This document shows positions 46,274-49,372 of a DNA stretch of 49,372 nucleotides, piece after piece. Source of the stretch: Actinomycetota bacterium (GTDB lineage Bacteria > Actinomycetota > Acidimicrobiia > Acidimicrobiales > CADCSY01); assembly GCA_004366205.1 (NCBI GenBank), contig SIRW01000114.1, positions 1-49,372 of the forward strand, read 5' to 3'. Made by a program: the position numbers and the translations under genes. The notes under the pieces are model-generated. The model searched no databases and was not told where the DNA came from. It saw only the letters and a program-made list of their open reading frames with translations. Within the stretch, counting starts at the first letter, position 1, and each line of letters opens with the position of its first letter.

Positions 46274-47110
46274 CTACCTCCGGGCGCCGCGCGTGCGGCG
46301 ACGGCGGACGATCATCTTCGAGGACTGCTTCTTCTTGCTGCGCGTGCGACCTTCGGGCTTGCCCCACGGCGAGACCGGGTGACGGCCACCGGACGACTTG
46401 CCCTCGCCGCCGCCGAGCGGGTGGTCCACGGGGTTCATGGCCACGCCCCGCGTCTGGGGGCGGACGCCCTTCCAGCGGTTGCGGCCGGCCTTGCCGATCG
46501 ACACGAGCTCGGCTTCGGCGTTGCCGACCTCGCCGACGGTGGCCCGGCAGTCGATGGGCACCCGGCGCATCTCGGTGCTGGGCAGGCGCAGGGTGGCGAG
46601 GTCGCCCTCCTTGGCCACCAGCTGCACGCTCGAGCCCGCGCTGCGGGCCATGCGGCCACCGGCGCCGGGCTTGAGCTCGACGTTGTGCACGGTGGTGCCC
46701 ACCGGGATGTAGCGCAGGGGCAGGGCGTTGCCGGGGCGGATCTCGGCGCCCTGGCCGCTCTGGAGCACGTCGCCCACGGCCACCCGGGCGGGCGCCAGGA
46801 TGTAGCGCTTCTCGCCGTCGTGGTAGTGCAGCAGGGCGATGCGGGCGTTGCGGTTCGGGTCGTACTCGATGGCCGCGACCGTGGCGGGCACCCCGTCCTT
46901 GGTGCGCTTGAAGTCGACGATGCGGTACCGCTGCTTGTGGCCGCCGCCGCGGTGGCGGGCGGTCTTGCGGCCATAGGCGTTGCGGCCACCGGTGCCGGAC
47001 TTGGGCGCGAGCAGCGAGCGCTCGGGCTTGTCCTTGGTGATCTCGGAGAAGTCCGAGACCGTCTGGAACCGGCGACCGGGGCTGGTCGGCTTGCGCTTCC
47101 TCAAGGCCAT
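46274..47110 (-). CDS. rplB: Ribosomal protein uL2
   Basis: 278 aa. [14 protein letters not shown] start and [31 protein letters not shown], the catalytic-centre loop with its conserved His. ATG 47110. Confidence 0.98.
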   Translation of the reverse strand: MALRKRKPTSPGRRFQTVSDFSEITKDKPERSLLAPKSGTGGRNAYGRKTARHRGGGHKQRYRIVDFKRTKDGVPATVAAIEYDPNRNARIALLHYHDGEKRYILAPARVAVGDVLQSGQGAEIRPGNALPLRYIPVGTTVHNVELKPGAGGRMARSAGSSVQLVAKEGDLATLRLPSTEMRRVPIDCRATVGEVGNAEAELVSIGKAGRNRWKGVRPQTRGVAMNPVDHPLGGGEGKSSGGRHPVSPWGKPEGRTRSKKKQSSKMIVRRRRTRGARR

Positions 47111-47120
47111 GACGGTGTCC

Positions 47121-47411
47121 TCACGTCTCGAACAGCTCGATGCGGTCACCCTCGGCGAGGGTGACGATCGCCCGCTTGGTGTCGGGGCGCTTGCCCCATG
47201 TCCAGGTGCGCCGGTTGCGCTTGCGCTTGCCCTGGCGGTTGATCGTGTTCACCTTCACCACGCGCACGCCGAAGATCGACTCGATCGCCTGGCGGATCTC
47301 GGTCTTGTTGGCCGAGCGATGGACCTTGAAGGTGTAGGCGTTGGCGTCGAGCAGGGCGTAGGACTTCTCGCTGACGACCGGCTCGAGGATCACGTCGCGG
47401 GGGTCCTTCAC
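47121..47411 (-). CDS. rplW: Ribosomal protein uL23
   Basis: 96 aa from GTG 47411 (GTGA overlap with rplD). [41 protein letters not shown] core, [19 protein letters not shown] end. Docking site for chaperones at the exit tunnel. Confidence 0.97.
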   Translation of the reverse strand: MKDPRDVILEPVVSEKSYALLDANAYTFKVHRSANKTEIRQAIESIFGVRVVKVNTINRQGKRKRNRRTWTWGKRPDTKRAIVTLAEGDRIELFET

Positions 47412-48028
47412 GACGCACCTCCTGTCGGCAGGGTGGCCTGCGTGAACACGACCCAGTCGCTGCAGAGCACGTCGTAGGCGTTGAGCTCGCCGGCGGCGAC
47501 GAGGTGGACGTCGGGCAGGTTGCGGAAGCTCTTGGCCGCCACCTCGTCGGTGGCGGGGTCGAGCACGATCAGCACCCGGCCCGAGAGGCCGAGGGCGCTC
47601 AGCGCGGCCTTGGCGTCGCGGGTGCGGGGCTCGAGGAAGTCCCAGGCCTCCACCACGACGACCTTGCCGTCGGCGGCCCGGTCGGACAGCGCCGAGTGCA
47701 GGGCCAGGCGGATCATCTTCTTCGGGGTGCGCTGCTTGTAGGAGCGGGGCTTCGGGCCCAGGGCGACACCACCGCCTCGCCACTGCGGTGCGCGGATCGA
47801 GCCCTGGCGGGCCCGGCCGGTGCCCTTCTGGCGCCAGGGCTTTGAGCCCCCGCCGCGCACCTCGGCGCGGGTGCGGGTGCTCTGGGTGCCGGCCCGGGCG
47901 GCGGCGAGCTGGGCGGTGACCACCTGGTGCATGACCGGCACGTTGGGTTGCACGCCGAACACGGCGTCGTCGAGCTCGACGGCGCCCGTCGCCTTGCCGG
48001 CCTTGTTCTTGAGGTCGACCGTGGTCAT
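47408..48028 (-). CDS. rplD: Ribosomal protein uL4
   Basis: 206 aa. [45 protein letters not shown] is the tunnel loop; [27 protein letters not shown] follows. ATG 48028 shares a base with the rplC stop (TGATG); GTG 48031 also possible. In known cases L4 represses this operon. Confidence 0.97.
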   Translation of the reverse strand: MTTVDLKNKAGKATGAVELDDAVFGVQPNVPVMHQVVTAQLAAARAGTQSTRTRAEVRGGGSKPWRQKGTGRARQGSIRAPQWRGGGVALGPKPRSYKQRTPKKMIRLALHSALSDRAADGKVVVVEAWDFLEPRTRDAKAALSALGLSGRVLIVLDPATDEVAAKSFRNLPDVHLVAAGELNAYDVLCSDWVVFTQATLPTGGAS

Positions 48029-48669
48029 CACTTCCTGCCCTTCACGGCGTCACGCACGAGCACGAGCCCGCCGCGGGGGCCGGGCACGGCGCCCTTCACG
48101 AGCAGCAGCTCGCGCTCGGGATCGGACTGGACCACCTCGAGGTTCAGGGTCGTGACCCGGTTGGCCCCCATGCGCCCGGCCATGCGCGTGCCCTTGAACA
48201 CCCGGGCCGGCGTGGCGCACGCCCCGATGGCTCCAGGAGCACGATGGACCTTGTGGGCCCCGTGCGACGCGCCCAGGCCCCGGAAGTTGTGGCGCTTCAT
48301 GACACCGGCGAAGCCCTTGCCCTTGCTGACGGCGGTGACGTCGACCTTCTCGCCGGGCTCGAGCAGCTCGGCGGTCAGCTCCTGACCGACCTGGTAGCCG
48401 CTCGAGTCGTCGACGCGCAGCTCGACCAGCCGAGCGCCGGGCTCGACGCCCGCCCGCTGGTAGTGGCCGGCCTCGGGCTTGGTCAGCCGGCTCGGCTTCC
48501 TGGTGCCGTAGGTGACCTGCACGGCGCTGTAGCCGTCGCGCTCGGGGGTCTTCACCTGCACCACCCGCACGGGCGCGACCCGCAGGACGGTGACCGGCAC
48601 GACCCGGTTCTGGTCGTCCCAGACCTGGGTCATGCCCACCTTCTCGCCCACGATCGCCTTGTTCGCCAT
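48028..48669 (-). CDS. rplC: Ribosomal protein uL3
   Basis: 213 aa. [28 protein letters not shown] start and the [49 protein letters not shown] loop. ATG 48669 is chosen over an upstream frame from 48720. Starts a separate transcript by the promoter at 48863-48892. Confidence 0.97.
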   Translation of the reverse strand: MANKAIVGEKVGMTQVWDDQNRVVPVTVLRVAPVRVVQVKTPERDGYSAVQVTYGTRKPSRLTKPEAGHYQRAGVEPGARLVELRVDDSSGYQVGQELTAELLEPGEKVDVTAVSKGKGFAGVMKRHNFRGLGASHGAHKVHRAPGAIGACATPARVFKGTRMAGRMGANRVTTLNLEVVQSDPERELLLVKGAVPGPRGGLVLVRDAVKGRK

Positions 48670-48695
48670 GGCGACTTGTCCGTCCTTTGACTCCG

Positions 48696-48754
48696 GGCGT
48701 GCAGGGCGCACGCCGCTCACGCGAACGCTCCGCTCGGGTGTCCCCGGCGGAGCG
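48696..48754. promoter_or_regulatory. Two hairpins in the rplC leader
   Basis: Stem 1: ggcgtgc (48696-48702) with gcacgcc (48708-48714), 5-base loop. Stem 2: cgctccgc (48726-48733) with gcggagcg (48747-48754), 13-base loop. Both lie in the predicted ~190-nt leader of rplC and could be an autoregulatory ribosomal-protein site. Sequence does not tell me which protein would bind. Confidence 0.45.
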
Positions 48755-48862
48755 CCTGTTCGGTTGTGCCCACCGGTTCCCGCGCGGAGGCGGGCCTGAT
48801 GGGACCTCGGTTGCCTACAGGGATCGGCTCACCGGCCGGGTGGCCGGGAGCGCAGCCGTCAG

Positions 48863-48892
48863 AGCATACCCAGCGCCCCCCGCCGGTTCCAA
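48863..48892 (-). promoter_or_regulatory. Internal S10-operon promoter before rplC
   Basis: TTGGAA (48887-48892) and TATGCT (48863-48868) on the minus strand, 18 bp apart. The -35 sits in a palindrome, CCCCCCGGTT-GG-AACCGGCGGGGGG, that begins a few bases after the rpsJ stop, so it may double as a terminator for tuf-rpsJ. Confidence 0.6.
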
Positions 48893-48907
48893 CCGGGGGG
48901 GCGGCGG

Positions 48908-49225
48908 TCAGGCCTGCTGGATCTTGATCTCGATGTCGACGCCGGCGGGCAGATCGAGCCGCTGCAGCGAGTCCACGGTCTTGGCGCTGGGCTCGAGGAT
49001 GTCGAGCAGCCGCTTGTGGATCCGCATCTCGAAGTGCTCGCGGCTGTCCTTGTCCTTGTGCGGCGAACGGATGACCGTGAACCGGTGCTTCTCGGTGGGG
49101 AGCGGCACCGGGCCCCGGACCGTCGCCTGGGTGCGCACGACCGTCTCCACGATCTTCTTCGTGGACTGGTCGATGATCTCGTGGTCGTACGCCTTCAGGC
49201 GGATCCGGATCTTCTGCTGGGCCAT
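48908..49225 (-). CDS. rpsJ: Ribosomal protein uS10
   Basis: 105 aa. [25 protein letters not shown] start, [31 protein letters not shown] core. ATG 49225, 19 bp after the tuf stop; no clear ribosome site, so it is probably coupled to tuf. Confidence 0.98.
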   Translation of the reverse strand: MAQQKIRIRLKAYDHEIIDQSTKKIVETVVRTQATVRGPVPLPTEKHRFTVIRSPHKDKDSREHFEMRIHKRLLDILEPSAKTVDSLQRLDLPAGVDIEIKIQQA

Positions 49226-49244
49226 CTGTTCGGGTACCTGTTCG

Positions 49245-49372
49245 CTACTTGATGATCTTGGTGACCCGGCCCGCGCCCACGGTGCGGCCACCCTCGCGGA
49301 TCGCGAACCGCAGGCCCTCGTCCATGGCGATCGGCTGGATCAGCTCCACCGTCATCGTCGTGTTGTCCCCCG
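49245..49372 (-). CDS. tuf: Elongation factor Tu, C-terminal end only
   Basis: Only the last 42 codons are in the window: [20 protein letters not shown], then [20 protein letters not shown] and a TAG stop. This is the C-terminal beta-barrel end of EF-Tu. The rest lies beyond the right edge. Position just before rpsJ is the usual str-S10 junction. Confidence 0.95.
   Translation of the reverse strand, partial: GDNTTMTVELIQPIAMDEGLRFAIREGGRTVGAGRVTKIIK

Overview
The window is high-GC DNA read almost entirely from the minus strand. Gene content and order point to an actinomycete. Supporting signs are GuaB3 next to guaA, a groES-groEL pair under a CIRCE operator, a stand-alone B12-binding subunit of methylmalonyl-CoA mutase, zinc-type S4/S14/L36, and many genes whose start codon lies 6-10 nt after a TANNNT -10 box (leaderless transcription). 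A member of the Acidimicrobiia is my best guess; that is inference, not proof. No tRNA, rRNA, IS element, prophage or CRISPR array was found.

Layout. 1-3277: cell-wall amidase (cut by the window edge), sucD, sucC and the B12-binding mutase subunit, which together fit the methylmalonyl-CoA to succinyl-CoA to succinate route. 3334-8475: a membrane-anchored Rieske-like protein lacking cluster ligands, the PcrA/UvrD helicase, a Cys-type sulfatase and a dienelactone-hydrolase-like protein. 8566-11589: guaB3-guaA and a small membrane protein. 11590-11945: the only gene-free stretch above 300 bp, holding a 12-bp tandem repeat array framed by 17-bp inverted repeats, then a G-rich tract. 11946-15521: small or housekeeping genes (unknown 129-aa protein, a 19-aa hydrophobic microprotein, an epoxide-hydrolase-like enzyme, a DUF554 membrane protein, a NUDIX CoA pyrophosphatase, two small unknowns). 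15616-17562: groEL/groES.

17671-31090 is one long minus-strand run, rplM-rpsI-glmM-glmS-acpS-nnr-CBS-alr-P1 peptidase-udg-tsaE-tsaB-rimI-tsaD. Many of its junctions are 1- or 4-base start/stop overlaps. It combines cell-wall precursor synthesis (glmM, glmS, alr), metabolite repair (nnr), fatty-acid carrier activation (acpS) and tRNA t6A synthesis (tsaBDE). GlmS here is about 1150 residues, nearly twice the usual length, with a long insert after the catalytic Cys and an unexplained C-terminal region. 31212-33195: threonine dehydratase and a proline-rich membrane protein, convergent over a 15-bp perfect palindrome.

33257-49372 is the S10-spc-alpha ribosomal supercluster read leftwards: tuf (partial), rpsJ, rplC, rplD, rplW, rplB, rpsS, rplV, rpsC, rplP, rpmC, rpsQ, rplN, rplX, rplE, rpsN, rpsH, rplF, rplR, rpsE, rpmD, rplO, secY, adk, rpmJ, rpsM, rpsK, rpsD, rpoA, rplQ, truA. 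map and infA, normally between adk and rpmJ, are absent; a promoter-like sequence and a ~135-nt leader sit there instead. A second promoter-like sequence lies between rpsJ and rplC. uL22 and uS3 carry long charged tails.
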